64,000 nt of DNA. It comes from Plastoroseomonas hellenica. GTDB lineage: Bacteria; Pseudomonadota; Alphaproteobacteria; Acetobacterales; Acetobacteraceae. A model generated the notes under the pieces. That model was not told where the DNA came from. It did no database searches and worked only from the letters and a program-made list of their open reading frames with translations. The DNA lies in assembly GCF_018129085.1 (NCBI RefSeq), contig NZ_JAAGBB010000001.1:1-64000 (forward strand). The letters run 5' to 3'. A program made the position numbers and the translations under genes. Below, one piece after another: positions 18,071 through 27,739 of the stretch; position 1 is the stretch's first letter; the number at the start of each line of letters is the position of its first letter.

Positions 18071-18145
18071 ATATTGCGTTGCAATATGATCGTTGACGCG
18101 CCAACGAAAACTGATCAGTTTCCCGCGCCCAGGATACTGGCCAGT
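18071..18145 (+). promoter_or_regulatory. RND operon promoter with three perfect palindromes (candidate TetR operators)
   Basis: ATATTGC-GTT-GCAATAT lies at 18071-18087. AAACTGATCAGTTT is a 14-bp perfect palindrome at 18108-18121. ACTGGCCAGT (18136-18145) shares the same ACTG..CAGT half-sites. A possible -35, TTGACG (18093-18098), would place a -10 over the 14-bp palindrome, the usual geometry for a TetR repressor. The operon encodes a TetR protein, so autoregulation is plausible. Palindromes are seen directly; binding is inferred. Confidence 0.5.
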
Positions 18146-18168
18146 TTTCTCCGGCGAGGCAGTTTTCA

Positions 18169-19413
18169 ATGCACTTCCGATTCAGCCCTCAGGCCCTTCC
18201 GGGGGCTTCCATGCCGGTGCGTGCCCGCGTCCGAGGCGCCGTTGCGCTCGTGGGCCTGCTCATGCTCGCGGCCTGCGACGAACCGCATAGCGCTGCTGCC
18301 CAACAGGCGGCCCCGCCGCCGCCCCAGGTCACCGTCGTCGCCATTCGGCGCGAGGCGGTGCCGATCACCACCGAGATGCCTGGCCGCACCTCCGCCTACC
18401 AGACCGCGGAGGTCCGTCCGCAGGTCGGCGGCGTGATCCGCGAGCGGATGTTCACCGAAGGCCAGGAGGTCAAGGCGGGGCAGCAACTCTATCAGATCGA
18501 TCCGGCGTCCTATCAGGCGAGCCTGGACAGCGCGGAAGCGGCGCTCGCGAAGGCACGGGCGGCGGCCAGCTCGGCCGAGATCACGGTCAACCGCTACCGC
18601 CCCCTGGTCCGCGCCCGCGCCGTAAGCCAGCAGGATCTGGACACGGCCGAGGCGACGCTGCGCCAGGCGCAGGCGGATGTGGCTTCGGCCGAAGCCGCGG
18701 TCGATACGGCGCGGATCAACCTGACCTACACCCGCGTCCTGTCGCCGATCGATGGGCGCACCGGCCGTTCCTCGGTGACGCCCGGGGCACTCGTCACCGC
18801 CAGCCAGACCACCGCCCTGCTCACCATCACCCGGCTGGATCCGATCTATGTCGACGTGACGCAGCCGAGCTCCCGCCTGCTGCAGCAGCAGCGGGCGGTC
18901 GCGAGCGGGGCGCTGCGGCGGGACGCCGCCGACCAGGCGCCGGCCCGGCTGATCCTGGAAGACGGGTCCGAATACCCGCACGCCGGCCGGATGCAGTTCT
19001 CCGAGGTCATCGTCGACCAGGGCACCGGCTCGGTCACGCTGCGCGCGCTCTTTCCGAACCCGGACGGCACATTGATGCCCGGCATGTTCGTCCGCGCGCG
19101 GGTCGAGGAAGGGGTCACGGACCGCGCCCTGCTCGTGCCGCAGCAGGCGGTCATGCGCACGCCCCGCGGCGAGGCCTCGACTTACGTCGTGAACGCGCAA
19201 GGCGTCGTCGAGCCGCGGATCCTGCGGACGGATCGCGCCATCGGCACCAACTGGCTGGTCACCGACGGGATCCAGGAAGGTGACCGTGTCATCGTCGAAG
19301 GCGTGCTGCGCGTGCAGCCCGGCGGCCGCGTCAACGCGACCGAGACGACGATGCAGGCGCTGGGCGAACGGAACAACGCAGCGCAGGCGGCGACCCCGCG
19401 CGCCGGCGGCTGA
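18169..19413 (+). CDS. RND efflux periplasmic adaptor lipoprotein (AcrA/MexA type)
   Basis: This 414-aa membrane-fusion protein links an inner-membrane RND pump to the outer-membrane channel. A lipoprotein signal ends in LLMLAAC. The order is barrel-sandwich half ([20 protein letters not shown]), lipoyl motif ([15 protein letters not shown]), coiled-coil hairpin (about 110-180, [15 protein letters not shown]), second lipoyl half ([19 protein letters not shown]) and beta-barrel plus membrane-proximal domain ([17 protein letters not shown]). GAGG lies 9 nt before this ATG. A second in-frame ATG at 18211 would give a shorter 22-residue signal and is a real alternative. It is the first gene of a four-gene efflux operon. 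Confidence 0.95.
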   Translation: MHFRFSPQALPGASMPVRARVRGAVALVGLLMLAACDEPHSAAAQQAAPPPPQVTVVAIRREAVPITTEMPGRTSAYQTAEVRPQVGGVIRERMFTEGQEVKAGQQLYQIDPASYQASLDSAEAALAKARAAASSAEITVNRYRPLVRARAVSQQDLDTAEATLRQAQADVASAEAAVDTARINLTYTRVLSPIDGRTGRSSVTPGALVTASQTTALLTITRLDPIYVDVTQPSSRLLQQQRAVASGALRRDAADQAPARLILEDGSEYPHAGRMQFSEVIVDQGTGSVTLRALFPNPDGTLMPGMFVRARVEEGVTDRALLVPQQAVMRTPRGEASTYVVNAQGVVEPRILRTDRAIGTNWLVTDGIQEGDRVIVEGVLRVQPGGRVNATETTMQALGERNNAAQAATPRAGG

Positions 19414-19424
19414 GGCGTATCTCC

Positions 19425-22400
19425 ATGGCCCGTTTCTTCATCGACCGCCCGGTCTTCGCCTGGGTGATCGCCATCGCGATCATGCTGTTCGGCCTGCTCT
19501 CGCTGCGCACGTTACCGGTCGCCCAGTATCCCGCGATCGCGCCGCCGGCGATCTCGATCACCGTGAGCTATCCCGGCGCCTCCGCCGAGACGGTGCAGGA
19601 CACGGTGGTGCAGATCATCGAGCAGCAGCTCAACGGCATCGACAACCTGCTCTACTTCACCTCGCAGAGCAGCAAGGACGGCAGCGCCGTCATCACGCTC
19701 ACCTTCGCCCAGGGCACCAACCCCGACACGGCGCAGGTGCAGGTGCAGAACAAGGTGCAGCTCGCCGTGCCGCGCCTGCCGCAGACGGTGCAGCAGCAAG
19801 GCATCCGCGTCGCCAAGGCCACCAGTAACTTCCTGCTGGTCGTCGGTCTGGTGTCGACCGATGGGCGGCTGGACAGGACCGATATCGCGGACTTCATCAC
19901 CTCGTCGCTGCAGGATCCGCTGAGCCGGACCTCCGGCGTCGGCGACTACCAGGTGTTCGGGTCCCAGTACGCCATGCGCATCTGGCTGGACCCGGCGAAG
20001 CTGGTGAATTTCGGCATGACGCCGGGCGATGTCTCGGCCGCCGTCAGCGCGCAGAACGTCCAGATCGCCAGCGGCGAGATGGGGGCCCTGCCATCGGTTC
20101 CTGGCCAGCGGCTGAACGCGACCATCGTCGGCCCGTCCTATCTGCGGACGCCCGAGCAGTTCGGCGCCATCCTGCTGCGTGTGCAGCCCGATGGCTCCCA
20201 GGTGCGGTTGCGCGACGTGGCGCGGGTCGAGATCGGCAGCGAGAACTACGCCTTCAGCAGCCTCTTCAACGGGCAGCCGGCCGCCGGCATCGGCATCAAG
20301 CTCGCGAGCGGCGCCAATGCCCTCGATACCGAAGCGGCGGTGCGGGCGACGATCGAGCGTCTGCGGCCCTCCTTCCCGCAAGGGCTCGAGGTCGTCTATC
20401 CCTACAACACGACCCCTTTCGTGCGGCTGTCGATCGAGAGCGTGGTCCATACGCTGGTCGAGGCGGTGGTCCTCGTCTTCCTCGTGATGTTCCTCTTCCT
20501 GCAGAACATCCGGGCGACGCTGATCCCGACCATCGCGGTGCCGGTGGTGCTGCTCGGCACTTTCGCGGTGCTGCAGGCGGCGGGGTTCAGCATCAATACG
20601 CTCACCATGTTCGGCATGGTGCTGGCGATCGGGCTCCTGGTCGACGACGCCATCGTGGTGGTCGAGAACGTCGAGCGATTGATGGCCGAGGAGCATCTCT
20701 CGCCCCTCGAGGCCACGCGCAAATCCATGGACCAGATCACCGGCGCGCTGGTCGGCATCGGCCTGGTGCTGTCCGCGGTGTTCCTGCCGATGGCCTTCTT
20801 CGGAGGCTCCACCGGCGTCATCTACCGCCAGTTCTCGATCACTGTCGCGACCGCCATGGCGCTGTCGGTGATCGTCGCGATCGTCTTCACGCCCGCGCTC
20901 TGCGCCACCATTCTGAAACCCCACAAGCCCGGTCAGGGAAAGCGCGGCTTCTTCGGCTGGTTCAACCGAGGCTTCGAGCGCACCAACCGCGGCTATGCGC
21001 GGGGCGTGCAGCACGCGGTCCGGCGTCCGGTCCGCATGATGGCGATTTACGCCGCCCTGCTGGCCGGGCTCGCGGTGATGTTCCTGCGCCTGCCGAGCGC
21101 CTTCCTGCCGGATGAGGATCAGGGCACCGCCTTCGTGCAGGTCATCTCGCCCCCCGGCGCGACGACCGAGCGCACGCAGCGCACCTTGGACGAGATCACC
21201 CGCTACGTCCGCGAGCAGGAGAGCGGCGTCGTCGCCTCCATCTTCTCGATCAACGGCTTCAGCTTCAGCGGTCGTGGCCAGAATGCCGGCATGGCCTTCC
21301 TCAGCCTGCGCGACTGGAAGCAGCGCCCGGGCGCGCAGAACGGGGTGCAGGCGCTGACCCAGCGCATCATGGCGCGTTTCGCCAACTACCAGGATGCGAT
21401 GGTCTTCGCCTTCGCGCCGCCCGCCATCACCGAGCTCGGCAACGCCACCGGCTTCACCTTCGAGTTGCTGGATCGCGGCGGCCTTGGGCATGCGGCGTTG
21501 ATGAATGCGCGCAACCAGCTTCTCGGCATGGCGGCGCAGAGCCCGGTCCTCGCCGGCGTGCGCCCGAATGGGCAGAGCGACGAGGCCCAGTTCCGCCTGG
21601 TGATCGACTGGGAGCACGCGAGCGCCCTTGGTCTTTCGATCAGCGACATCAACACCACGCTCTCCGCGGCCTGGGGTGCCACCTATGTCAACGACTTCAT
21701 GGATCGTGGGCGGGTGAAGCGCGTCTACATGCAGGGCGAGGCCTCTGCCCGCATGCTGCCGGGCGATCTGGACCGCTGGTTCGTCCGCAACGCGAGCGGC
21801 CAGATGGTGCCTTTCTCCGCCTTCGGCCGCGCCGAATGGGGTTACGGGTCACCGCGGCTGGAGCGCTACAACGGCGTCGCCTCGATCGAGATCGCCGGCG
21901 CCCCCGCGCCCGGCTACACCAGCGGCCAGGCCATGGCCGAGATGGAGCGCCTGGTGGCGCAGCTCCCGCCCGGCTTCGGCTTTGACTGGAGCGGCATTTC
22001 CTATGAGGAGCGGCTGTCGGGTTCCCAGGCACCGGCGCTCTACGCGCTGTCGCTGTTGATCGTCTTCCTCTGCCTCGCGGCACTCTACGAGAGCTGGTCG
22101 ATCCCGGCGGCGGTGATGCTGATCGTGCCGCTCGGCATCTTCGGCGCGGTGGCGGCGATGCTGGGCCGCGGGTTGTCGAACGACGTCTATTTCCAGGTCG
22201 GCCTGCTCACCACTGTCGGCCTCGCGGCGAAGAACGCCATCCTCATCGTCGAATTCGCCAAGGAAGGCTTCGACCGCGGCCAGAGCCTGGCCGAAGCGGC
22301 GCTGGACGCTGCGCGTCAGCGCCTCAGGCCGATCGTCATGACCTCGCTCGCCTTCAGCCTCGGCGTGCTGCCGCTGGCGATCTCCACCGGCGCGGGGTCG

Positions 22401-22580
22401 GGCGGGCAGCATGCGATCGGCACCGGCGTGCTCGGCGGCGTCGTCAGCGGCACGCTCTTCGCTATCCTCTTCGTGCCGATCTTCTTCGTCATCGTACTCA
22501 AGCTGTTCCGCACCAAGCGGAAGGGCGAGGTGGAGAAGGCGGCCGCCGCGCCGCACGCCACACCGGCCCCGGGAGAGTGA
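19425..22580 (+). CDS. RND multidrug efflux pump, HAE1 family (AcrB/MexB type)
   Basis: This 1051-aa pump has the AcrB layout: [20 protein letters not shown] at the start, two large periplasmic loops and twelve expected membrane segments. The proton-relay residues are present: D407 and D408 in [16 protein letters not shown], the same numbering as AcrB, and K936 in [15 protein letters not shown]. It exports hydrophobic or amphiphilic compounds with proton import. It follows the adaptor gene by 11 bp and overlaps or abuts the outer-membrane factor. The substrate range cannot be predicted. Confidence 0.97.
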   Translation: MARFFIDRPVFAWVIAIAIMLFGLLSLRTLPVAQYPAIAPPAISITVSYPGASAETVQDTVVQIIEQQLNGIDNLLYFTSQSSKDGSAVITLTFAQGTNPDTAQVQVQNKVQLAVPRLPQTVQQQGIRVAKATSNFLLVVGLVSTDGRLDRTDIADFITSSLQDPLSRTSGVGDYQVFGSQYAMRIWLDPAKLVNFGMTPGDVSAAVSAQNVQIASGEMGALPSVPGQRLNATIVGPSYLRTPEQFGAILLRVQPDGSQVRLRDVARVEIGSENYAFSSLFNGQPAAGIGIKLASGANALDTEAAVRATIERLRPSFPQGLEVVYPYNTTPFVRLSIESVVHTLVEAVVLVFLVMFLFLQNIRATLIPTIAVPVVLLGTFAVLQAAGFSINTLTMFGMVLAIGLLVDDAIVVVENVERLMAEEHLSPLEATRKSMDQITGALVGIGLVLSAVFLPMAFFGGSTGVIYRQFSITVATAMALSVIVAIVFTPALCATILKPHKPGQGKRGFFGWFNRGFERTNRGYARGVQHAVRRPVRMMAIYAALLAGLAVMFLRLPSAFLPDEDQGTAFVQVISPPGATTERTQRTLDEITRYVREQESGVVASIFSINGFSFSGRGQNAGMAFLSLRDWKQRPGAQNGVQALTQRIMARFANYQDAMVFAFAPPAITELGNATGFTFELLDRGGLGHAALMNARNQLLGMAAQSPVLAGVRPNGQSDEAQFRLVIDWEHASALGLSISDINTTLSAAWGATYVNDFMDRGRVKRVYMQGEASARMLPGDLDRWFVRNASGQMVPFSAFGRAEWGYGSPRLERYNGVASIEIAGAPAPGYTSGQAMAEMERLVAQLPPGFGFDWSGISYEERLSGSQAPALYALSLLIVFLCLAALYESWSIPAAVMLIVPLGIFGAVAAMLGRGLSNDVYFQVGLLTTVGLAAKNAILIVEFAKEGFDRGQSLAEAALDAARQRLRPIVMTSLAFSLGVLPLAISTGAGSGGQHAIGTGVLGGVVSGTLFAILFVPIFFVIVLKLFRTKRKGEVEKAAAAPHATPAPGE

Positions 22581-22585
22581 TTCTG

Positions 22586-24064
22586 ATGCGGACCCGTCTC
22601 CTGGCCCTGCCGCTGGGCCTGTCGCTGCTCGCCGGCTGCAGCCTGATCCCCGACTATCTGCGCCCGGATGCGCCGGTGCCGGCGGCCTGGCCGGACGGCC
22701 CGGCCTATCGCCGCCCGCCGACGGAAGCGGCCGCGCCCACCGACCCGGTGCGCGCGGCGGACGCCATCGGCTGGCGCGACGTGTTCCAGGATGCGCGCCT
22801 GCAGCGCGTGGTCGAAATGGCGCTGGCCGACAACCGCGACCTGCGCATCGCGGTGCTCAATGTCGCGGCGGCGGAGGCGCAGTACCGCGTCCAGCGCGCC
22901 GACCTCTTCCCGCAGCTCGGCGCCACCGGCAGCTACCAGGTGAGCCGCGTGCCTGCCGCCACCGCCGCCACGACGGTGCCGATCGACAGCACCGCCGGCA
23001 TCACCAGCCGCAGCTACGGTGCCGGCATCGGCTTCAGCTCCTATGAGATCGATCTGTTCGGTCGGGTCCGGTCGCTCAGCGCATCCGCCTTCGCGACCTA
23101 TCTCGGTTACCAGGAGACGCGGCGCAGCAGCCAGATCAGCCTGGTCGCGCAGGTCGCCAATGCCTGGCTGGCGCTGGCCGCCGATCAGGAACTGCTGGCG
23201 CTGACCCAGCAGACCCTGGCCAACCAGGAAGAGTCGCTGCGTCTGACCCGCGCTGGCTTCGACGGCGGCACGGCGACGGAACTCGCACTCCGCCAGGCGC
23301 AGACCTCGGTGGAAACGGCACGCGCCAGCCTGGCGCAGTACACGCGCCAGCGGGCGCAGCACGAGAACGCGCTCGTGCTGCTCGTCGGCCGTGCCGTGCC
23401 GCCGGAGCTGCTGCCCGCGGAGCCGCTTGCTCGCGCCGCGCCGATCGCCGAAGTCCCGGGGGGCCTCGGCTCGGAGATTCTGCTGCGGCGCCCGGACGTG
23501 CTGGCGGCCGAGCAGAACCTGATCGCGGCCAATGCCGAGATCGGCGCCGCGCGGGCCGCATTCTTCCCGAGCCTGACGCTGACGGCGAGTGCTGGCGCCG
23601 CCAGCCGCGGCCTGTCGCAGCTCTTCGCCGCCGGCAGCGGCACCTGGAGCTTCGCGCCTTCGCTGAACATCCCGATCTTCTCCGGGGGCTCGTTGCAAGG
23701 CAGCCTCGACCTCGCGCGCGTACGGAGCGATATCCAAGTCGCGACTTATGAGCGTACCCTCCAGACGGCCTTCCAGGAGGTGGCGGATGCCTTGGCCGCC
23801 CGTGGCACCTACGATCGCCAGATCGCGGCGCAACAGGCGTTGGTCGCGGCCTATGCGGATGCCTACCGGCTGTCGCTGCTGCGCTTCCGCAGCGGCCTCG
23901 ACACCTACCAGACACCGCTCGACTCCCAGCGCCAGCTCTTCACCGCGCAGCAGGATCTGGTCACGCTGCGCCTGCAGCGGCTGCAGAACCTGGTCTCGCT
24001 CTACAAGGCGCTCGGCGGCGGCTGGAACGAGCGCACCGTGACCGCGCAAAGGTCGCCCTCGTGA
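22586..24064 (+). CDS. efflux outer-membrane factor lipoprotein (OprM/NodT family)
   Basis: This 492-aa TolC-like channel carries a lipoprotein signal ([18 protein letters not shown]) and two OEP repeats. Family marks include [70 protein letters not shown] and [24 protein letters not shown] precedes the ATG at good spacing; a GTG at 22577 overlapping the pump stop is the other option. It is the third gene of the RND operon and ends in a GTGA overlap with the TetR gene, so it is probably translationally coupled. Confidence 0.95.
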   Translation: MRTRLLALPLGLSLLAGCSLIPDYLRPDAPVPAAWPDGPAYRRPPTEAAAPTDPVRAADAIGWRDVFQDARLQRVVEMALADNRDLRIAVLNVAAAEAQYRVQRADLFPQLGATGSYQVSRVPAATAATTVPIDSTAGITSRSYGAGIGFSSYEIDLFGRVRSLSASAFATYLGYQETRRSSQISLVAQVANAWLALAADQELLALTQQTLANQEESLRLTRAGFDGGTATELALRQAQTSVETARASLAQYTRQRAQHENALVLLVGRAVPPELLPAEPLARAAPIAEVPGGLGSEILLRRPDVLAAEQNLIAANAEIGAARAAFFPSLTLTASAGAASRGLSQLFAAGSGTWSFAPSLNIPIFSGGSLQGSLDLARVRSDIQVATYERTLQTAFQEVADALAARGTYDRQIAAQQALVAAYADAYRLSLLRFRSGLDTYQTPLDSQRQLFTAQQDLVTLRLQRLQNLVSLYKALGGGWNERTVTAQRSPS

Positions 24065-24708
24065 CCGCCGCGGAGAAGGTCGCGCCGCCGCGCGCGCCGG
24101 TCTCCGATGGCGATCGTCACCGCCTGCTGCGTGACGCTGCCGAAGCGGTGTTCCTGCGCGACGGCTATGCCGCCGCAACCATGGACGAGGTGGCACGCCG
24201 CGCCGGCATGTCGAAGCGGACGCTCTACCAGGTCTTCCCCTCCAAGGCCGCGCTGTTCGTGGCGGTGCTGGAGGACTACGCGGCGCCCATGCATATCGAC
24301 GTCGCGATCGAGGCAGAGCCGGATGTCGGGAAGGCGCTGACGGCGCTCCTACTGGCGGTGGCGCGGCAGTTGTTGACGCCCCGCGCGAACGGCATCTTCC
24401 GCCTGATCCTGGCGGAGATGCCGCGCTCCCCGGACCTTGCCGGTGCCTTCCACCGCGCGAAACTGGGCCGGGGTGCCAGCTCGCTGGAGCGCCGGATCGA
24501 GGCCGAGATGACGAAAGGGCGTCTCCGCGGAACGGATCCGAAAGTGGCGGCGGACATGCTGTTCTCGATGGTGGTCACCTCCCTTGCCATCGAAGTGATG
24601 CTGGGACTGCGCGATACGCCCGACGACGCCGAGATCACCGGCCGGGTCCGGGAGGCAGTCGAGATCTTCCTCCGTGGCGCGGCCGCCGGAGGGCCATCTG
24701 GGGGATAG
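24061..24708 (+). CDS. TetR/AcrR family transcriptional regulator
   Basis: This 215-aa repressor-type protein has an N-terminal helix-turn-helix (about 25-70: [40 protein letters not shown]) and an all-helical ligand domain. The GTG start overlaps the outer-membrane-factor stop by 4 bp. Being last in the operon, it most likely controls the pump through the palindromes before the adaptor gene and releases DNA when a pump substrate binds. That regulatory link is inferred from position. Confidence 0.92.
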   Translation: MTAAEKVAPPRAPVSDGDRHRLLRDAAEAVFLRDGYAAATMDEVARRAGMSKRTLYQVFPSKAALFVAVLEDYAAPMHIDVAIEAEPDVGKALTALLLAVARQLLTPRANGIFRLILAEMPRSPDLAGAFHRAKLGRGASSLERRIEAEMTKGRLRGTDPKVAADMLFSMVVTSLAIEVMLGLRDTPDDAEITGRVREAVEIFLRGAAAGGPSGG

Positions 24709-24820
24709 CCCGCATGTCCAAGGCCGCCCTCCGGCTGCGGGCGGCGGCTGGCTGCCTGGAGGATGCCGAGAGGGCGCCGGCGGGGTGACAGCTTAGCTGA
24801 TCGATAGGGCATCAGGATTG

Positions 24821-24849
24821 TTGGGGACTCGACAAGGCCAGCTTATGCT
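24821..24849 (+). promoter_or_regulatory. possible sigma-70 promoter of the beta-barrel gene
   Basis: TTGGGG (24821-24826) and TATGCT (24844-24849) are separated by 17 bp, about 50 bp before the start codon. Three of six and four of six consensus positions match. Confidence 0.3.
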
Positions 24850-24903
24850 TGGCTCATTGTTGCGACAGGCGACCGCGCCATGCCGAGGGGGTCCCAGGGA
24901 ATC

Positions 24904-26151
24904 ATGCCGCCGAGACCAGCTTCCATCCGCCTGGCCTGCCTCGCGGGGCTTCTGACGGCAGCACCGCTGGAGGCCGCATGGGCCCAGCGGGAGGTTGACG
25001 CGATGCGCGGGGTCACGGTCGCGACCAGGCCGCGGCCCGAATTCGACCCCCTGGGGGTGAGGCTTGGCGCCTTCCGCCTGGACGCCGCGGCCGAGACGGG
25101 CATCGGTTATGACGACAACCTGTTCGGCACGGAGCAGAACCGGCGCGGCGACACCTTCATCGGCACCACTCTGACCGCGGGCCTACGCAGCCAGTGGACG
25201 ACCCATGCGCTCGGCCTCACGGCCCGGGTGGATGATACGCGTTACCTGCAACGGAGCGCGCTGAACTGGCGGGACTGGTCGATCGAGGCCTCCGGCCGTT
25301 ACGACATCGACTCCGTAACGGCACTGGATATGCGCGTCACTCATCGGCGCGGGCATCTGTCCGTGCAATCCCTCGACGTGCAGCAGGCGGGGATCACGAC
25401 CCCCGTGGAGTTCGACGAGGATATCGTCAGGCTCGGCGCCACCACCCAATTCAACCGTCTCACGCTGTCGGGCTATGGCCAGGGGCGTTGGGTGCGGTTC
25501 GACGGATCGGACGAAGGGTCGCTGACGGCAGACTACGATGCCTATGGGGGCGGGATCACCGCCGCCTATCTGCTGTCCCCCGGCCGCAGTGCGACCCTGG
25601 CGGTGCGCGCTGAGGATATTCGGGCCCGCGGCGGATTCGCCAACGATATCAATTCGTTGACCTATGAGGTGCTGGGCGGCTTCTCGTATGATTTCGATGG
25701 CGTCTATCAGGCCGCGGTTGGGGTCGGCTACGCCCGGCGCGACTTCGACAACAACAGCCGCAGGGCGCTGTCCGGGATCGGCATCGATGCGCGGCTGACC
25801 TACGCGCCCAGCCAGTTGACGACCTTGTCCTTCACCGTGCGGCGCGGTATCGATGATTCGGTTCGGGCCGGGGGGCAGAGCTTCCTGCGCACCTTCGCGT
25901 CGGCGCGGATGGATTATGAAGTCCAGCGCAATATCATCGCCGGGCTGGAGATCTCCTACGACCGGCGCGAGTATCGTGAGCCCTCGCAACGGGCCACCGA
26001 CCTGATCGGGGTTCTGTCGGTGCAGTGGCTGCTCAATCGCAATCTGGCGGTGATCGCCAGCTACCAGCACGTGATGCGCTTCGGCGCCACGGCGGGCATC
26101 CAGGAATACGATCAGAACGTCGTACAGGTCCGGCTTCGGGTGAGCCTGTAG
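24904..26151 (+). CDS. outer-membrane beta-barrel protein (BBP2-like, exopolysaccharide-associated)
   Basis: This 415-aa protein has a signal peptide (PASIRLACLAGLLTAAPLEA, AWAQ) and a mature chain of alternating strands ending VVQVRLRVSL, a typical barrel terminus. FRLDAAAETGIGYDDNLFGT and later YDRREYREPSQRATD resemble putative beta-barrel porin 2 proteins, which often sit in polysaccharide loci. An in-frame ATG at 24880 is possible but has no ribosome site; AGGGA precedes the ATG used. It is the first plus-strand gene of the exopolysaccharide region. It may help pass or anchor the polymer at the outer membrane, which is inference. Confidence 0.75.
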   Translation: MPPRPASIRLACLAGLLTAAPLEAAWAQREVDAMRGVTVATRPRPEFDPLGVRLGAFRLDAAAETGIGYDDNLFGTEQNRRGDTFIGTTLTAGLRSQWTTHALGLTARVDDTRYLQRSALNWRDWSIEASGRYDIDSVTALDMRVTHRRGHLSVQSLDVQQAGITTPVEFDEDIVRLGATTQFNRLTLSGYGQGRWVRFDGSDEGSLTADYDAYGGGITAAYLLSPGRSATLAVRAEDIRARGGFANDINSLTYEVLGGFSYDFDGVYQAAVGVGYARRDFDNNSRRALSGIGIDARLTYAPSQLTTLSFTVRRGIDDSVRAGGQSFLRTFASARMDYEVQRNIIAGLEISYDRREYREPSQRATDLIGVLSVQWLLNRNLAVIASYQHVMRFGATAGIQEYDQNVVQVRLRVSL

Positions 26152-26171
26152 GCGCGATGACCTGAGGCAGG

Positions 26172-26200
26172 CCGCCTGCGCCGATTTCCGGCGCAGGCGG
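26172..26200. terminator. strong bidirectional terminator hairpin
   Basis: CCGCCTGCGCCG (26172-26183) and its exact complement CGGCGCAGGCGG (26189-26200) form a 12-bp stem with a 5-nt loop, ATTTC. It lies between the convergent beta-barrel and small membrane protein genes. Confidence 0.7.
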
Positions 26201-26209
26201 TGCGCCCGG

Positions 26210-26350
26210 TCAGCGGAAGAAGATTTGGATGATGCCGGCGACGAGCAGCATCCACATGAGGCCGGCGATTCCGAGCCCGATCAGGATGCCACGCGCGGCG
26301 GAAAGGCCACGGGACTCGGCCCCTCGGCCCTGATCCTCGTCATAGGCCAT
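26210..26350 (-). CDS. small single-span membrane protein
   Basis: This 46-aa protein has a charged N-terminus (MAYDEDQGRGAESRG) and one hydrophobic helix (ILIGLGIAGLMWMLLVAGII) ending QIFFR. GGAG lies 8 nt before the chosen ATG. A longer reading from 26407 would add 19 residues without a ribosome site. Small inner-membrane proteins of this kind are common in Acetobacteraceae genomes but have no known role. It faces the beta-barrel gene across the strong hairpin. Confidence 0.6.
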   Translation of the reverse strand: MAYDEDQGRGAESRGLSAARGILIGLGIAGLMWMLLVAGIIQIFFR

Positions 26351-26407
26351 GAGAGACTCCGGCAGGCCCGGGAACACGGCGTCTTGGCGCATGCTTCTGA
26401 ATGCCAT

Positions 26408-27034
26408 CCAGATTGAGCCAGGATGATATGGCGCCCATCACTACCCTTCAACGATGCGGCCAGCCGTCGGTAAGACTCCCTTAGGTTGTATCACGCCTCG
26501 CTGAACTGTGCAGAGCCACCTGACAGGGTTCGAGGGACGGTGGTCGTCAGTATACGCACGACACGGCTGGCGAGGTGCTCGGACCCGCCCACAACCCATT
26601 GAAAGCACTGATCAAGGCGACAATCGAGACATAATTTGTCTCGGAATCGCTTTGGATAAAATTTGAGAATCGAACCGATTTTCACGAACGTGCTGCGCTG
26701 ATCATCGAGAATTGGAGGGCAACACGCGTATCGGCACCACCGTATGCGAGCAATTACGGTTTGGTAATTTTCAATCTGAGTTTTTGGGAGATTTTCAGCC
26801 CTTAATACGAGTGTCATGTCGTGCTTGATACAACTATCAAGAGTAAATGCGATTGATATACCCCCTGAATTCGATCAATTATCCGTGATAATGGCCCCTC
26901 GTTCCGACCTCGCCTTGATTGTCATCCCATGACGTGAGTAATGAGAGACGAACGAGACGATCTCCAGTGATCGATACATTTTTTCCTCAGGCTGCCAACG
27001 GCGTCGCCATCCGGCGACGGGAGCAAGGTTTGCG
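26408..27034. other. AT-rich, gene-free leader before the glycan/NRPS operon
   Basis: I see no convincing gene in this stretch. It is visibly poorer in GC than everything around it, and the one possible minus-strand reading (26491-26817) lacks the codon bias of the window. It holds inverted repeats CTTGATA/TATCAAG (26824-26830 and 26835-26841) and ATTGAT/ATCAAT (26852-26857 and 26874-26879), which may be operators. A long 5' leader or an untypical promoter is likely, because the downstream operon has no other upstream space. Confidence 0.45.
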
Positions 27035-27736
27035 ATGACGCCCCCCATCTCCAACACCTTCTTCCATGGGCCGGCCGATCCCGGCCCGGCTGCCGTGGAA
27101 TCGCCACGTACCCGGCACGATCTCACCGACGCCGGAAAGCGGGCCTTCGACATGACCGCAGCGCTGGTGCTGTGCCTGCTGCTGCTGCCGGTGCTTCTGT
27201 TCCTGATCATCGCCGTACGCTGCAGCGGCTCGCCGGTCTTCTACAGCCACCAGCGCGTCGGCCGGCACGGCAAGCCGTTCGGCTGCCTCAAGCTGCGCAC
27301 CATGCGTCCCGACGGCGACAGGATGCTGGAGGCCCTGCTGCAGAGCGATCCGGTGGCCCGGCAGGAATGGCTCGCGACCCGCAAGCTCCGCAACGACCCG
27401 CGCATCACCCGGCTGGGCCGCTTCCTGCGGACCACCAGCCTCGATGAGCTGCCGCAGCTCTTCAACGTGCTGCGTGGGGACATGAGCCTGGTCGGGCCGC
27501 GCCCGGTCGTGGCGGCGGAGCTGGCACAGTATTACGGTCCGGATGGCGCCGCCGCCTATGAGGCGGTGCGGCCCGGGATCACCGGCCTCTGGCAGGTCAG
27601 CGGCCGCAGCGACACCGGCTATGCCGAACGCGTGGCGCTCGACATGACCTATGTCCGCGACCGCTCGCTGCTGCTCGATCTGAAGATCCTCTGGCGGACC
27701 GTGGGTGCCGTGCTGTGCCGTGACGGGGCATGCTGA
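27035..27736 (+). CDS. ExoY/WcaJ-type undecaprenyl-phosphate phosphoglycosyl transferase
   Basis: This 233-aa bacterial sugar transferase starts polysaccharide repeat-unit assembly by moving a sugar phosphate onto undecaprenyl phosphate at the inner membrane. One membrane helix (about 40-60, AALVLCLLLLPVLLFLIIAV) precedes the catalytic domain with FGCLKLRTMRPDGD, TSLDELPQLFNVLRGDMSLV, GPRPVV and GITGLWQVSGRSD. The short ExoY-like form lacks the WcaJ N-terminal helices. GGAGCAAGG precedes the ATG. It ends 3 nt before an NRPS gene, strong evidence that glycan initiation and the peptide assembly line are one operon. Confidence 0.95.
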   Translation: MTPPISNTFFHGPADPGPAAVESPRTRHDLTDAGKRAFDMTAALVLCLLLLPVLLFLIIAVRCSGSPVFYSHQRVGRHGKPFGCLKLRTMRPDGDRMLEALLQSDPVARQEWLATRKLRNDPRITRLGRFLRTTSLDELPQLFNVLRGDMSLVGPRPVVAAELAQYYGPDGAAAYEAVRPGITGLWQVSGRSDTGYAERVALDMTYVRDRSLLLDLKILWRTVGAVLCRDGAC

Positions 27737-27739
27737 GCC

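Noticed and set aside
26491-26817. Possible 108-aa minus-strand gene in the AT-rich leader
   Set aside because: No ribosome site, codon use unlike the window, no recognisable motif and location inside a likely regulatory leader.
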